A DNA stretch of 64,000 nucleotides from Thermoproteota archaeon (GCA_027492035.1 JAOZFT010000035.1:1-64000); one strand, 5' to 3'. Positions 38,867 through 49,016 are shown, counted from the first letter of the stretch. Translations and numbers: made by a program. Notes: generated by a model not told the origin, from the sequence alone.

Positions 38867-40282
38867 GTGGCGAAAACAAAATACACTCTTCAAGACATAC
38901 TTTTTCCAAAAACAGTTGCGGTAATAGGTGCTTCAAGAAACCTTTCAAAAGCAGGCACAATTATTCTAAAAAACCTTTTGAATCACGGTTTTAAAGGTAA
39001 AATCTACCCTGTTAATCCTAAAGCAGAAGAAATACTTGGGTTAAAAACTTACAAAGAAATCGGGGAGATACCCGAAAAAGTTGATGTGGCAGTTGTGGCT
39101 GTTAAAGCTGAAAAAGTGCCCAAAATAATGGAGGAATGTGTCAAAAAAGGTGTTAAGGGCACAGTAATAATTTCTTCAGGTTTCGCTGAAGAAGGAAGAA
39201 AAGATTTAGAAGAAGAAATACTGAAGATAGCTAAAAGGAAAGGGTTAAGGATAATAGGGCCCAACACAACAGGGGTCTATAACACAGAAAATAACTTCAT
39301 AACCTCTTTTGTACAGTTAATCAAGTCTGGAAAAGGAGACATAGCGTTCATTGCTCAAACAGGTCTGTTCCTAGGTTTTCAACTGGAACACTTATTAACC
39401 CATGAAAAACTAAAACTAAGCAAAGTAATTGGTTTAGGAAATAAATGCGACATAGATGATGCTGAAGCCTTAAATTACTTAAGAAAAGATAAACAAACAA
39501 AGGTTGTGGCAATTTACTTAGAAGGATTAAAAGACGGCAGAAAATTTCTTGAAGAAGCAAAAAAAACCTCAGCTTCAAAACCAATCATAATACTTAAATC
39601 AGGAATTACTCCAGAAGGTTCAAAAGTAGCTCTTTCACATACAGGGTCACTTACAGGTAAAAAGGAAGTATTTAATGCTGCTTGCAAACAAGCTGGTTTA
39701 ATTCAAGTAAAAACATTCACAGAAATGACAACTTTATTGAAATCCTTTTCAAAACTTCCGCTTCCGAAAGGAAACAAACTTGCGGTCATGAGTGTAACAG
39801 GTGCGGGGTGTGTGTTAGCCGCAGATTATGTCTCCTCAACAAACCTAAAAATAACTCCTCTATCCAAAAAAACAGTTACTCACCTACAATCCAAATCACC
39901 TAATTGGCACAAAGTAAAAAATCCTGTTGACATGTGGCCGATCCTGGAAAAAATAGGCATAGAAGAGGGATACAAGGAAATTCTATACTCTCTCTACAGA
40001 GATAAAAAAGTAGATAACATACTCATCGTCTTTGGGGACATGAAAAAACTAGAAGCCTCAATAAGTAATGTTAAGCCCCCATGGAAAAACAAACCAAAGA
40101 AACCTATAGTGGCTACATTAACAGGTTACAGAAGCAAAGTCGAAAGAACTAAAGAAGAACTTGAGAAACAAGGGATACCGGTTTACCATGACATAAGGGA
40201 CTCTGTTTTCGCCCTCTCCAAACTTTATCAATACAAGAAATATAAAGAAAAAAATAAAGAATCAGCAAAGAGGGAAAAGTAA
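38867..40282 (+). CDS. ADP-forming acyl-CoA synthetase alpha subunit (second paralog)
   Basis: 'TVAVIGASRNLSKAGTIILKNLLNHGFKGKIYPVNPKAEEILGLK', 'IIGPNTTGVYN', 'ALSHTGSLTGKK'; GTG start. Confidence 0.88.
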   Translation: MAKTKYTLQDILFPKTVAVIGASRNLSKAGTIILKNLLNHGFKGKIYPVNPKAEEILGLKTYKEIGEIPEKVDVAVVAVKAEKVPKIMEECVKKGVKGTVIISSGFAEEGRKDLEEEILKIAKRKGLRIIGPNTTGVYNTENNFITSFVQLIKSGKGDIAFIAQTGLFLGFQLEHLLTHEKLKLSKVIGLGNKCDIDDAEALNYLRKDKQTKVVAIYLEGLKDGRKFLEEAKKTSASKPIIILKSGITPEGSKVALSHTGSLTGKKEVFNAACKQAGLIQVKTFTEMTTLLKSFSKLPLPKGNKLAVMSVTGAGCVLAADYVSSTNLKITPLSKKTVTHLQSKSPNWHKVKNPVDMWPILEKIGIEEGYKEILYSLYRDKKVDNILIVFGDMKKLEASISNVKPPWKNKPKKPIVATLTGYRSKVERTKEELEKQGIPVYHDIRDSVFALSKLYQYKKYKEKNKESAKREK

Positions 40283-40463
40283 AATTCGCATCTCTAACGA
40301 ATTATAATTTTTCCCAAAGAAATCACTTTATTTTTAGTAAAAAATACCTATTTAAACATTACAGTCATAATACATAAATAAATTTATAAATGCGAAAAGT
40401 ATTTTATTTCTTAAATTTCCCCAGTTTTCAACTGTTCAATTCCTGGAAAGGGAAGGATCTCTA

Positions 40464-42917
40464 ATGGTTGCCCACTACGGTGTTCAGCAAGTAAAAAATA
40501 GAAATAAATCATTGGAGAAAGAGTTTATAAGCATGATCATAAAGAAAGGAATAAGTAAGTTAGAGGAAGAATATCCACTACCTCGCCACACGGAGAAAAA
40601 TGCTTTCATATTAACTGACTCATCCGGTAAAATATTGGCTGCAAACGAAAACATTGAAAAAATTCTGAAATACAATGAAACTGAATTGTTAGGAAGAAGT
40701 TTCCTCTCCCTTTTCACTCCACAAATTCAAGGGCATTTATTAGCTGTTTTTAACTCCTTATCAGCTATATCAACAAAAACAGGTAGAGAATTTTCAGTAC
40801 TTCTTTCTTCTTTCGAATTAATGGATAAAAATGGTTCAAAGATCCCAATTAAAACATATCTTGCTCAGCTAAATCTTAACAACAAGAAATATTTTCTTTT
40901 CCTTTTTAAAAAGGATTCAAAAAAACAAGAAAAAATTGAAAAAACAAAGAAAATCACGGAAAGAATAAGTAGCTATGCATATAACATACTTGACTTCTTC
41001 CCAGAAGCCACAATACTCTTTGATGCAGAAGGGAAAATAATCTACTGTAACAATGCAGCTAAAGAAATTTTGGGGTACGAAAAAAATGAATTGATAGGTA
41101 AGAAAATAACTTCACTTTTCTCAAAAAAATACCGAAAATGGTTTGAAGAAAAACATCTCCCCTTTCTTAGAAGCCTGAAATTTTTTAAACCTCATTATCA
41201 TTTAGAAAAGGAGGTTGTTACAAAAGATGGAGAAACTATCAAAATGGAAACACGGGTTTCAATTCCCAAACACACAGACAAAAAAGACTTTTTAGGCATC
41301 GTCACACTTAAACCCATTTTCTCAATTAAGACGGGCAAAATTCTTTTGCCAAGTGGAAAAGAATTGAAGGAAACATCAGAAGCATTCAAAGAACTGCTGT
41401 TGACAAGCTTGGATCATGCAAACTACGGCCTAATAATTTTAAACCCTAAAATGAAAATTGTTTGGGTAAACAAATGGATTGAAAGATTTTATGGTTTGAA
41501 AAAGGAAGAAACGATAGGGAGAGGCAAAAAAGAAATCATTAAAGAGAAAATTAAATGGTTTTTTGAAAACCCAGACGAATTTGAACGTAGAATACTGGAA
41601 ACCTACGAAAAAAACCTTTACTTAAGCAAAGCAATATTCCATGTTTTACCTGGGGAGAAAAGGATGGATAAGTACGTAGAATACTCTAGCTATCCAATAA
41701 CTGCAGGAGATTTCCAAGGTGGAAGAATAGAAATTTACTATGATGTAACAGAAAGAGTGGAAAAGGAGAGGGAACTTGAGCAACTTAAAGAATTTAATGA
41801 GAGAATAGTTGAGAGTTTGAATGAAGGGTTATTGTTGGAAAATGAGAAGGGGAAAATAATTTTTGTTAACTCAAAACTCTGTGAAATGCTTGGGTACAAT
41901 GAGAAAGAATTAATAAATCATCACTGGTCAAAAATAGTCCCTGAAAAATACTTGAAAATTGTCCAGGAGGAAACTGATAAGAGGCCCTATGGCGTGGCTA
42001 GCACATATGAAACTTTCCTCTTAACTAAGGAAGGAAAAGAAATCCCGGTAATTGTTTCAGCCACTCCTTTATTTGAAAATGGAGTATATAAAGGCGTGAT
42101 ATCTTCACTTATAGAAATAAAGGAGAGGAAAGAACTGGAGGAGAAGTTAAGGAAAAGTTATGAGGAATTGTCCAGCTTTGCTCACCATGTTTCCCATGAA
42201 TTGAAAGAACCCTTAAGGAGCATGACTCTTTTTTCAATCTGTTTAAAGGAAAAACTTGAAAAAATAGACGTGGATCAAGTTTTGCGCAAAGAAATGGATG
42301 ACTACCTTTCAAGGGTAATTAAAGCTGGTAAAAGATTAAATGCAATGGTTAATGAGACCCTGAAACTAGCTTCTGTAGAAGCTGAAACTGAACCTCCTGA
42401 ACCAATTGACTTAAATGAATTATTAAATGATGTTCTTTTCGACCTTGAAGCGTTAATAAGGGAAAAAAATGCTAAAATAGTTGTGGAAAAACCATTACCT
42501 AAAATAATGGGTAGGAAAACACAAATATGTGAAGTTTTCCAAAACCTGGTCAGCAACGCTTTAAAATTCAATGATAAACCAAACCCCAGAGTTGAAATAG
42601 GTTATAGAAAAGAAAACATGCACAGCGTGTTCTATGTAAAAGATAATGGGATAGGAATGAAGGAAGAGGACATAACCAAAATATTCATTCCTTTTCTAAG
42701 GTTAAAAAATAGTAGAGAGTATCCGGGGACAGGTCTTGGTTTATCTGTAGTTAAGAAAATAATTGAGAGGCATAACGGTAAAATATGGGTTGAAAGCCAA
42801 CCCGGGAAGGGAAGCACGTTCTTTTTTACACTTCCATCCGCCCTACTCAAAAAGTCCTCGTCCCCCGCCTCTCCGCTCGGGGGGGGGGGTGGTTCTACGC
42901 AAGATAAAAAAAAGTAA
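40464..42917 (+). CDS. Multi-PAS sensor histidine kinase
   Basis: About four PAS domains, HisKA 'FAHHVSHELKEPLRSMTLFS', HATPase 'NLVSNALKFN', 'VKDNGIGMKEED', 'GTGLGLSVVKKIIERHNGKIWVES'. Confidence 0.93.
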   Translation: MVAHYGVQQVKNRNKSLEKEFISMIIKKGISKLEEEYPLPRHTEKNAFILTDSSGKILAANENIEKILKYNETELLGRSFLSLFTPQIQGHLLAVFNSLSAISTKTGREFSVLLSSFELMDKNGSKIPIKTYLAQLNLNNKKYFLFLFKKDSKKQEKIEKTKKITERISSYAYNILDFFPEATILFDAEGKIIYCNNAAKEILGYEKNELIGKKITSLFSKKYRKWFEEKHLPFLRSLKFFKPHYHLEKEVVTKDGETIKMETRVSIPKHTDKKDFLGIVTLKPIFSIKTGKILLPSGKELKETSEAFKELLLTSLDHANYGLIILNPKMKIVWVNKWIERFYGLKKEETIGRGKKEIIKEKIKWFFENPDEFERRILETYEKNLYLSKAIFHVLPGEKRMDKYVEYSSYPITAGDFQGGRIEIYYDVTERVEKERELEQLKEFNERIVESLNEGLLLENEKGKIIFVNSKLCEMLGYNEKELINHHWSKIVPEKYLKIVQEETDKRPYGVASTYETFLLTKEGKEIPVIVSATPLFENGVYKGVISSLIEIKERKELEEKLRKSYEELSSFAHHVSHELKEPLRSMTLFSICLKEKLEKIDVDQVLRKEMDDYLSRVIKAGKRLNAMVNETLKLASVEAETEPPEPIDLNELLNDVLFDLEALIREKNAKIVVEKPLPKIMGRKTQICEVFQNLVSNALKFNDKPNPRVEIGYRKENMHSVFYVKDNGIGMKEEDITKIFIPFLRLKNSREYPGTGLGLSVVKKIIERHNGKIWVESQPGKGSTFFFTLPSALLKKSSSPASPLGGGGGSTQDKKK
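42879..42889 (+). repeat. 11-G homopolymer in 3' end of histidine kinase gene
   Basis: cgctc-ggggggggggg-tgg; encodes PLGGGGGST just before the stop. Confidence 0.9.
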
Positions 42918-43012
42918 CATTTAAAACTACAACACACCTTTACCCTAAAAGCCCACAAAGAAGTATGTTAACAACTTTTTAAAAATGCAGTTAAGGTTTT
43001 AGAGGCAAAAAG

Positions 43013-43348
43013 ATGTTTTATTTTCTTTCTTTCAGCTTGTCCTCCAGAATAGCCAATTTATTGATTTCTTGGTTCATTTTAGCAATCGCTGTCTGGTTAA
43101 GTCAAAAACTTGTATTAATTAAAGAAAAAGAAAAGGGGTTTTTATCCTGCCTATTTTTATCTCTTGCAGGGAATCTAGTAGGTTCTGTGTTGATTTGGAT
43201 TCATCCATTGGGAACAGTATTGGTTGCTTTTATCTGGGTTTTACTTATAAAAGTTTGGTTTGAAACTGGATGGCTTCAAGCAATAGTTATAGCTGCTGTA
43301 GCTTGGGTAGTGGAAATAGTGATAAGCCGCCTAAAGATTCATTTTTAA
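43013..43348 (+). CDS. Hypothetical membrane protein (3-4 TM)
   Basis: 111 aa hydrophobic ORF, convergent with GGPPS. Confidence 0.55.
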   Translation: MFYFLSFSLSSRIANLLISWFILAIAVWLSQKLVLIKEKEKGFLSCLFLSLAGNLVGSVLIWIHPLGTVLVAFIWVLLIKVWFETGWLQAIVIAAVAWVVEIVISRLKIHF

Positions 43349-44238
43349 ATCATTCTTTCAATGTTAAACTCTGCAAGTTTAATGAGTTTCTCTTTAGCTT
43401 GGCAATTCGTAAACGTGTTCAATGAATTCAAAGCCTTTCTTGTGTACTCCAAAGTTTTTTCTGAAGCCCTCTTCAAAGCTTCCTCTAAACTAAGCCCCTT
43501 TCTTTTGAGCAGTAAAGGGTAGGAGGGTCTACCTAAAACCAAATCCCTCAATGAGTCCTTTCCTGTCTGAAGAGAATTGTTTGAAAAATCTAGAATGTCA
43601 TCCTTTATTTGGAAAGCTACTCCTAAATTTAGACCGTAACTTCTTAAAGCCTGAAGTTCCTTTTGGCTACCTCCACCTAGAATTCCTCCTGAAACAGCTG
43701 AGGCTTTAAAAAGTTCAGCTGTTTTTTTAAAAGCTACTCTCAAGTAATCTTCTTCATTGAAACCGTTTCCCACTGTAGAAATAGAATCCAAATATTCACC
43801 TTCACACAATATCTTCGTGGCATGGCTTAATATAGCAAACACCTTTCTCATTTTCTTCAAGTCAGGGATGTTAAGGATTGATCTCACCACCTCTGAAAGC
43901 ACAAAGTCAGCAAGCAAAATAGCTGTAGTTAACCCATACCTTTTGTGAAAAGCAATTTTTCCTCTTCTGAAAGCAGCCATATCTATTATGTCATCGTGTA
44001 TCAAGGAAGATGCATGAATCAATTCCACAGCCAAAGCAGCAGGTAAAGCTGATTTAGCCTCTCCACCAACTATCTCAGCTGAAGCCAGCGCAATCGACGG
44101 CCGCATCCTTTTCCCAGTGGACAAAAAGAAATCCTTAAAAAGGGAACCTAAGGCATGTTTAGACCAACTGCGTACCTTTTCTTCTGCATACCTTTGAAAC
44201 ATTTTAATTTCTTCAGAAAAGATTTCTTGCAGCATCAT
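43345..44238 (-). CDS. Geranylgeranyl/polyprenyl diphosphate synthase
   Basis: FARM 'LIHASSLIHDDIIDMAAFRRG' and second Asp-rich 'AFQIKDDILDF'. Confidence 0.93.
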   Translation of the reverse strand: MMLQEIFSEEIKMFQRYAEEKVRSWSKHALGSLFKDFFLSTGKRMRPSIALASAEIVGGEAKSALPAALAVELIHASSLIHDDIIDMAAFRRGKIAFHKRYGLTTAILLADFVLSEVVRSILNIPDLKKMRKVFAILSHATKILCEGEYLDSISTVGNGFNEEDYLRVAFKKTAELFKASAVSGGILGGGSQKELQALRSYGLNLGVAFQIKDDILDFSNNSLQTGKDSLRDLVLGRPSYPLLLKRKGLSLEEALKRASEKTLEYTRKALNSLNTFTNCQAKEKLIKLAEFNIERMI

Positions 44239-44614
44239 TTGTTAGCATCTTCCTTTTCATTTCTTCCTAACTTTAACATACTTTAAAATACTTCTTTAAA
44301 GAGAAATCTATCATAGAGATTCCTTCAAGAAACCAACTTTTTAAATTTTTACTTTCTTAAAAACAAAAGGTTTTGTGTAGAGTTAAATTCCATATTTTTA
44401 TGGAAAAGGAAAGAGTAGTAACGTTTCTAAAATGAAAATTTGAAGACTCGTTAACAGTTAATTGTGTTTCTGATCAAGGGACTACTCCCTTTTAAAAGAG
44501 AACAATTGATCACTTAAAATTTAAAGAAAGATTCTGAAAAAGAAAAATATTCCCTTGTTTAATAAATTGCTCTCCTAAATTTAGTCGATAACTTTATTTA
44601 ATGAAAAAATCATA

Positions 44615-44630
44615 ATGTAATTTATAACAT
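44615..44630. promoter_or_regulatory. Candidate autoregulatory operator ATGT-N8-ACAT
   Basis: atgtaatttataacat, 28 nt upstream of the HTH gene start. Confidence 0.3.
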
Positions 44631-44658
44631 AAAAAATTTCCCTTAAAAACAAAATTTA

Positions 44659-44970
44659 GTGGTTGAATTGGTTCAAAAATTAATTCAAAACACGGAGTTA
44701 AAAAAACTGGCTTTTTTCTTGAAAGCTTTAGGGAACCCCACTAGACTAAAAATTCTTTTTCTAGTAGCTAACTCTGAAAAGCCTTTACATATTAAAGCGG
44801 TTGTTAAGAAGTTGGGAATGGACTACGCAGCGACCTATAGACACATTAAAATGCTTGAAAAGGCACAAATAATAAAAATATTTGAAGTTGGAAGGTCTCG
44901 GGTTCTGGCTGTAAATAAATCAAGAGAAATATTCCAAGTCTTAGATTACGTTAAAAAATGTGTATCTTAA
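44659..44970 (+). CDS. ArsR-like winged-HTH regulator
   Basis: 'LKALGNPTRLKILFLVANSEKPLHIKAVVKKLGMDYAATYRHIKMLEKAQII'; GTG start. Confidence 0.85.
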   Translation: MVELVQKLIQNTELKKLAFFLKALGNPTRLKILFLVANSEKPLHIKAVVKKLGMDYAATYRHIKMLEKAQIIKIFEVGRSRVLAVNKSREIFQVLDYVKKCVS

Positions 44971-45221
44971 CATTATTTACTTTTCCTTGGGTAACATGAA
45001 TTCACTCTTCTAAATCACTTTATTAACTTCAACATAGAACTAGAAGGTTTCTTCTTGGGAACAAGGGTCCCTTAACATTCAGTTGCTACTCTTAAACCGC
45101 ACCTATTGTTTCTGTGTTTTTCAACGGAATTATGACTTTTATTTTAAATTTTTCATGCGTAAAATTTAAATAATATATGCCTTTGTGAATAATTATTTTG
45201 CCATAAATTGTAAATTGGGGT

Positions 45222-45779
45222 TTGATAATGGCTAGGAACAGTAAAGAATTAAAAGGCTCTGAAGTGAAAAAGTTGACTTTAATTTCTGTGTTAGCTGCCC
45301 TTTCGGTTGTTTTGAAATTTTCCCCCTTAAAAATCCCGTTTCCTTTGCTTCCATATATAAAATTCGACTTAATTGAGCTTCCGCTGCTATTTGCTTTCTT
45401 TGTTTTAGGTTTACGTCTAAGCTTAGTCGGAGGAGTTGTCATGGGCTTCTCAATAGCTGTTTTCAATCCTGGAAGTGCTTTCATGAAATTCTTAGCTTTT
45501 ACTTCTACAATGCTTCCGCTCACCTTTTTCTGGAGAAACAATAAATGGTTAAGAAATAAATACCTTGGTTATCTCTCCTCTGTCCTTTCTAGAGTAGCAA
45601 TTATGGCAGTAGCAAATCTTTTAATAACCCCCCTTATCCATAATATACCTGTAGAATTTGTCCTAAAAATATTGCCTTTTATTTGCTTGTTTAATTTAGT
45701 AGCTGCAAGTTACAATGTTTTAGGTGGATACTGGATTTACTTAGCTGTGGAAAAACGCATAGGCCGAATTTCTTTCTGA
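45222..45779 (+). CDS. ECF transporter S component-like (RibU-type) membrane protein
   Basis: 'LISVLAALSVVLKFSPLKIPFPLLPYIKFDLIELPLLFAFFVLG' ECF-S pattern; TTG/ATG start. Confidence 0.7.
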   Translation: MIMARNSKELKGSEVKKLTLISVLAALSVVLKFSPLKIPFPLLPYIKFDLIELPLLFAFFVLGLRLSLVGGVVMGFSIAVFNPGSAFMKFLAFTSTMLPLTFFWRNNKWLRNKYLGYLSSVLSRVAIMAVANLLITPLIHNIPVEFVLKILPFICLFNLVAASYNVLGGYWIYLAVEKRIGRISF

Positions 45780-45813
45780 ATGAAAATCCTCATGTAACCA
45801 GCTTCCTGAACTA

Positions 45814-47061
45814 TTAAGTTAATTTTTCTATTTGTTTAAGAACTTCTATAAATTTATCTATTTCATCTTTCGTGTTGTAAAGGTAAAAACTTGCTCTCGT
45901 AGATCCTGAAACAGCCTTTACTTCCTTTAATTCATGCAGAGGCTGTGCGCAATGGAAGCCGCTTCTAACAGCTATTCCCTGTTCATCAAGTAATAAAGCT
46001 GTTTCGTGAGGGCTTAAACCTTCAATATTAAACGATATTATCCCCCCTCTCTCTTCAACGTTTCTGGGTCCATAAATTACTGTTTTTTCAAGTTCCTCCT
46101 CCATCCTTTCCAAGGCATAGGAAGTAAGTTCCTTTTCATGTTTCCTTACATTATCCATTCCTATCTTTTCAAGGTAATCTATTGCTGCACTTAACCCTAC
46201 CCCTCCTGCAATGTTAGGGGTTCCTGCCTCGAATTTCCAAGGCAATTCGTTCCAGTTTATTTTGAACTCTTCTTTTTCGTAATGGACAGAACTTATCATA
46301 TCTCCCCCTCCTAGGAATGGATTCATTTCATCTAAAACATCCCTCCTTCCGTAAAGCACTCCTATACCAGTCGGTCCAAGCATTTTATGTCCACTGAATA
46401 CCAAAAAGTCACAATTCATGTCTTTAACATTTATTTCCATATGAGGAACTGACTGGGCGGCATCAATTAAGGCTAAGGCTCCATGTTCATGAGCTATTTC
46501 ACAAATTTCCTTTACATCATTTATTGTACCTAAAAAATTTGAAACATGAGTTACTGCAACAATTCTTGTCCTATTATTTATTTTTTGTTCAAGTTCATCC
46601 TTTTTAAGTTTCCCTTCACTTGTTACCCCCACTACCTTCACTTTTAGCTTCCTTATTTTTGAAATAAGGTACCAAGGCACAATGTTGCTATGGTGCTCCA
46701 TAACAGTAGTAATTATCTCATCTCCCTCTTTTAGTTTCCATAAACCAAGGGAATAAGCTACTAAATTTATTGCTTCCGTGGTATTCCTTACAAAAATTAT
46801 TTCTCTCCACTTATCAGCCTTTATGAACTTAGCTACTTTTATATGGGCTTCTTCATAAAGTTCAGAAGCTTCTTGGCTCAACAAATGGACTCCTCGGTGG
46901 ATATTAGCATTTTTTTCCCTGTAAAAGTTATTTATTGCTTCAATTACTTGTTTAGGCTTTTGTGAAGTTGCTGTGTTGTCAAAATAAATCAAAGGTTTAC
47001 CTTGAATTTTCCTTTTCAAAATAGGGAAGTCCTCCCTTATTTTCTCAACGTTGCACCCCAT
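45814..47061 (-). CDS. sufS: Cysteine desulfurase (SufS-like)
   Basis: 'PLIYFDNTATSQKPKQVIEAI', PLP Lys 'DFLVFSGHKMLGPTGIGVLYG', 'AVRSGFHCAQPLH' catalytic Cys. Confidence 0.95.
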   Translation of the reverse strand: MGCNVEKIREDFPILKRKIQGKPLIYFDNTATSQKPKQVIEAINNFYREKNANIHRGVHLLSQEASELYEEAHIKVAKFIKADKWREIIFVRNTTEAINLVAYSLGLWKLKEGDEIITTVMEHHSNIVPWYLISKIRKLKVKVVGVTSEGKLKKDELEQKINNRTRIVAVTHVSNFLGTINDVKEICEIAHEHGALALIDAAQSVPHMEINVKDMNCDFLVFSGHKMLGPTGIGVLYGRRDVLDEMNPFLGGGDMISSVHYEKEEFKINWNELPWKFEAGTPNIAGGVGLSAAIDYLEKIGMDNVRKHEKELTSYALERMEEELEKTVIYGPRNVEERGGIISFNIEGLSPHETALLLDEQGIAVRSGFHCAQPLHELKEVKAVSGSTRASFYLYNTKDEIDKFIEVLKQIEKLT

Positions 47062-47095
47062 AAACTGCCTCTCCTTTCAAACTTTTTGGAAAAGA

Positions 47096-48061
47096 TTAAA
47101 GAAAGCAGTCAGCCATTGCTTTGCAAGAAACGTAAGGCATTTCCTTATCAATTCCTTCAAGGCATGACTGGACAGAAAAAGCCGCTAGTGCTCCATCACC
47201 TACAGCTGATGATATTTGACCAGCTGAAGCTGATCTACAATCACCAGCAGCGAAAATACCAGGTTCTGAAGTCCTCAAATACTTATCAGTCAAAATAAAC
47301 CCCTTTTCATCCTTCTTTACATCTATAAAACCTGTGTTAGGTACTCTCCCAATATAAATGAACAAGGCATCAACTCCAATTATTTTTTCAACATTGTTTT
47401 TTAAATTTTTAACCACTATCCCCCTAACTTCTCCATTTCCAATTATTTCCTTTACTGCTGTGTTCCAAATGAATTGTATCTTTTTATTTTGTAAAGCTTT
47501 TTCGCGCAAAACTTTCTGGGCTTTAAGTTCGTTTCTTCTGTGGATCAGCAAAACCTTCTTAGCTATTTTAGTTAGGAACAATGCTTCAGTGACAGCTGCA
47601 TCACCGCCACCCACTACTGCAACTTCTTTATTCTTGAAGAAGGGTCCATCACAAGTTGCACAGTAAGAAACTCCCCTACCTAAAAATTCCTTTTCTCCCT
47701 TAACTCCAAGTTTTTTCGGCTCTGAACCAGAAGCAACAATTACTGTTAACCCCTTTACTTCACCCATGTTTGTTTCAATCACTTTTTCATTTCGTTGAGT
47801 AAGTTTCACTTTCGTGACTTCAGCTGTAACTATTTTTAACCCAAGCTTTTTCGCTTGAACTTCCATTTTTTTAGCTAATTCAGGTCCTGAAATAGATAAA
47901 TACCCGGGATAATTCTCTATTTTTTCAGTTAAATTCATTTGTCCACCCAAGACAGGTGACCTATCAACTAGAACTGCATCAAAACCAGCTCTGCATAAAT
48001 ATATTCCAGCAGTTAACCCTGCAGGTCCTCCACCAATAATAACTGCGTCATGTAAAAACAT
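47096..48061 (-). CDS. trxB: Thioredoxin reductase
   Basis: 'VIIGGGPAGLTAGIYLCRAG', redox 'SYCATCDGPFFKNKEVAVVGGGDAAVTEALFL', 'GIFAAGDCRS'. Confidence 0.95.
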   Translation of the reverse strand: MFLHDAVIIGGGPAGLTAGIYLCRAGFDAVLVDRSPVLGGQMNLTEKIENYPGYLSISGPELAKKMEVQAKKLGLKIVTAEVTKVKLTQRNEKVIETNMGEVKGLTVIVASGSEPKKLGVKGEKEFLGRGVSYCATCDGPFFKNKEVAVVGGGDAAVTEALFLTKIAKKVLLIHRRNELKAQKVLREKALQNKKIQFIWNTAVKEIIGNGEVRGIVVKNLKNNVEKIIGVDALFIYIGRVPNTGFIDVKKDEKGFILTDKYLRTSEPGIFAAGDCRSASAGQISSAVGDGALAAFSVQSCLEGIDKEMPYVSCKAMADCFL

Positions 48062-48173
48062 ATTATCACCCCTTCCAAGTTAAAAAGAGTGAAAATGTAG
48101 TTTTGCTAATTTTTAATTATTCCTCCCTGAAACTAAAAACTTGTTTTCTGGGCAGGTTTCTTTATAAAAGTGT

Positions 48174-49016
48174 TTAATTCCTTCTTAAGGTTGGAATTTT
48201 CTCTCTGTTTAAGTAGTTGTAATCTCTTGGCTCAAAATAAACTTTTATTTTTCCTTTTAGCCAGTCTCTGATCACTATTTTTGCCACTTCGCCAAGTTTT
48301 ACTTCTCCCCTTCCTGAAACTAACCCTCTTATTTTCCCAATCCCTTTCAGTATTTTTAAAGGTTCTTTCTCCTTTACTCCATACACCTCCTCGAACACCT
48401 TGCCTTTTTTCTTCATCAATTTTTTAATTAATTCAATAGCTGAAACAACGGGGTCAGTTATTTTTTCAGGTTCTATGCATCCTTTAAACACAGCTTCAAC
48501 TTCATTTTTCTCCCTATAAACTCCTGGTGTATCTAGAACCTTTAGCCAAGTAGAGGCTTTGATCAATGTGGATTTTTTTGTGAAACCAGGTTTAGGGGAG
48601 GTGCCAACTGAATGCTTCCCTTTTAAAATATTTATTATTGCTGATTTGCCTGTGTTGGGGTAACCTACAACTGCTGCTTTAACTGGTTTATTGCTGATTT
48701 TCTCTTTAGCTACTTTTTTAATTATGAACCATAGCTTCTTTGTTCCAAGTCTTTCTCTTGCACTGATGTAAACAGTTAGAAACTCTTTAGAAAAAACTCT
48801 TCTCCATTGTTCCAAAACGCTCCTTGGAACCAAATCCGATTTATTTATCACTATGACTATATTTTTACCTGATTTTAGAGCATATTTTTCGATTTCTTTG
48901 TTCCTTGTTCCTTCAGGGTTCCTTGCATCCACTACCTCCAAAACCAAGTCAGCTTCAGAAATAAGTTTCTTAACCTGTACCCATTTCCTTCTCTCAAAAA
49001 ACAAGGGAATTAACAC
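48174..49016 (-). CDS. Circularly permuted YlqF/YawG-type GTPase
   Basis: G4 'INKSDLVP' precedes G1 'GYPNTGKSAIIN', G3 'LDTPGV'. Confidence 0.9.
   Translation of the reverse strand: MLIPLFFERRKWVQVKKLISEADLVLEVVDARNPEGTRNKEIEKYALKSGKNIVIVINKSDLVPRSVLEQWRRVFSKEFLTVYISARERLGTKKLWFIIKKVAKEKISNKPVKAAVVGYPNTGKSAIINILKGKHSVGTSPKPGFTKKSTLIKASTWLKVLDTPGVYREKNEVEAVFKGCIEPEKITDPVVSAIELIKKLMKKKGKVFEEVYGVKEKEPLKILKGIGKIRGLVSGRGEVKLGEVAKIVIRDWLKGKIKVYFEPRDYNYLNREKIPTLRRN

Noticed and set aside
40285-40396. ttcgcat ... atgcgaa inverted repeat flanking the intergenic region
   Set aside because: 7-bp arms ~100 nt apart in AT-rich DNA are compatible with chance
45092-45541. 149-aa minus-strand ORF
   Set aside because: Antisense to the ECF-S gene with no recognisable domain; the plus-strand protein is clearly membrane-protein-like
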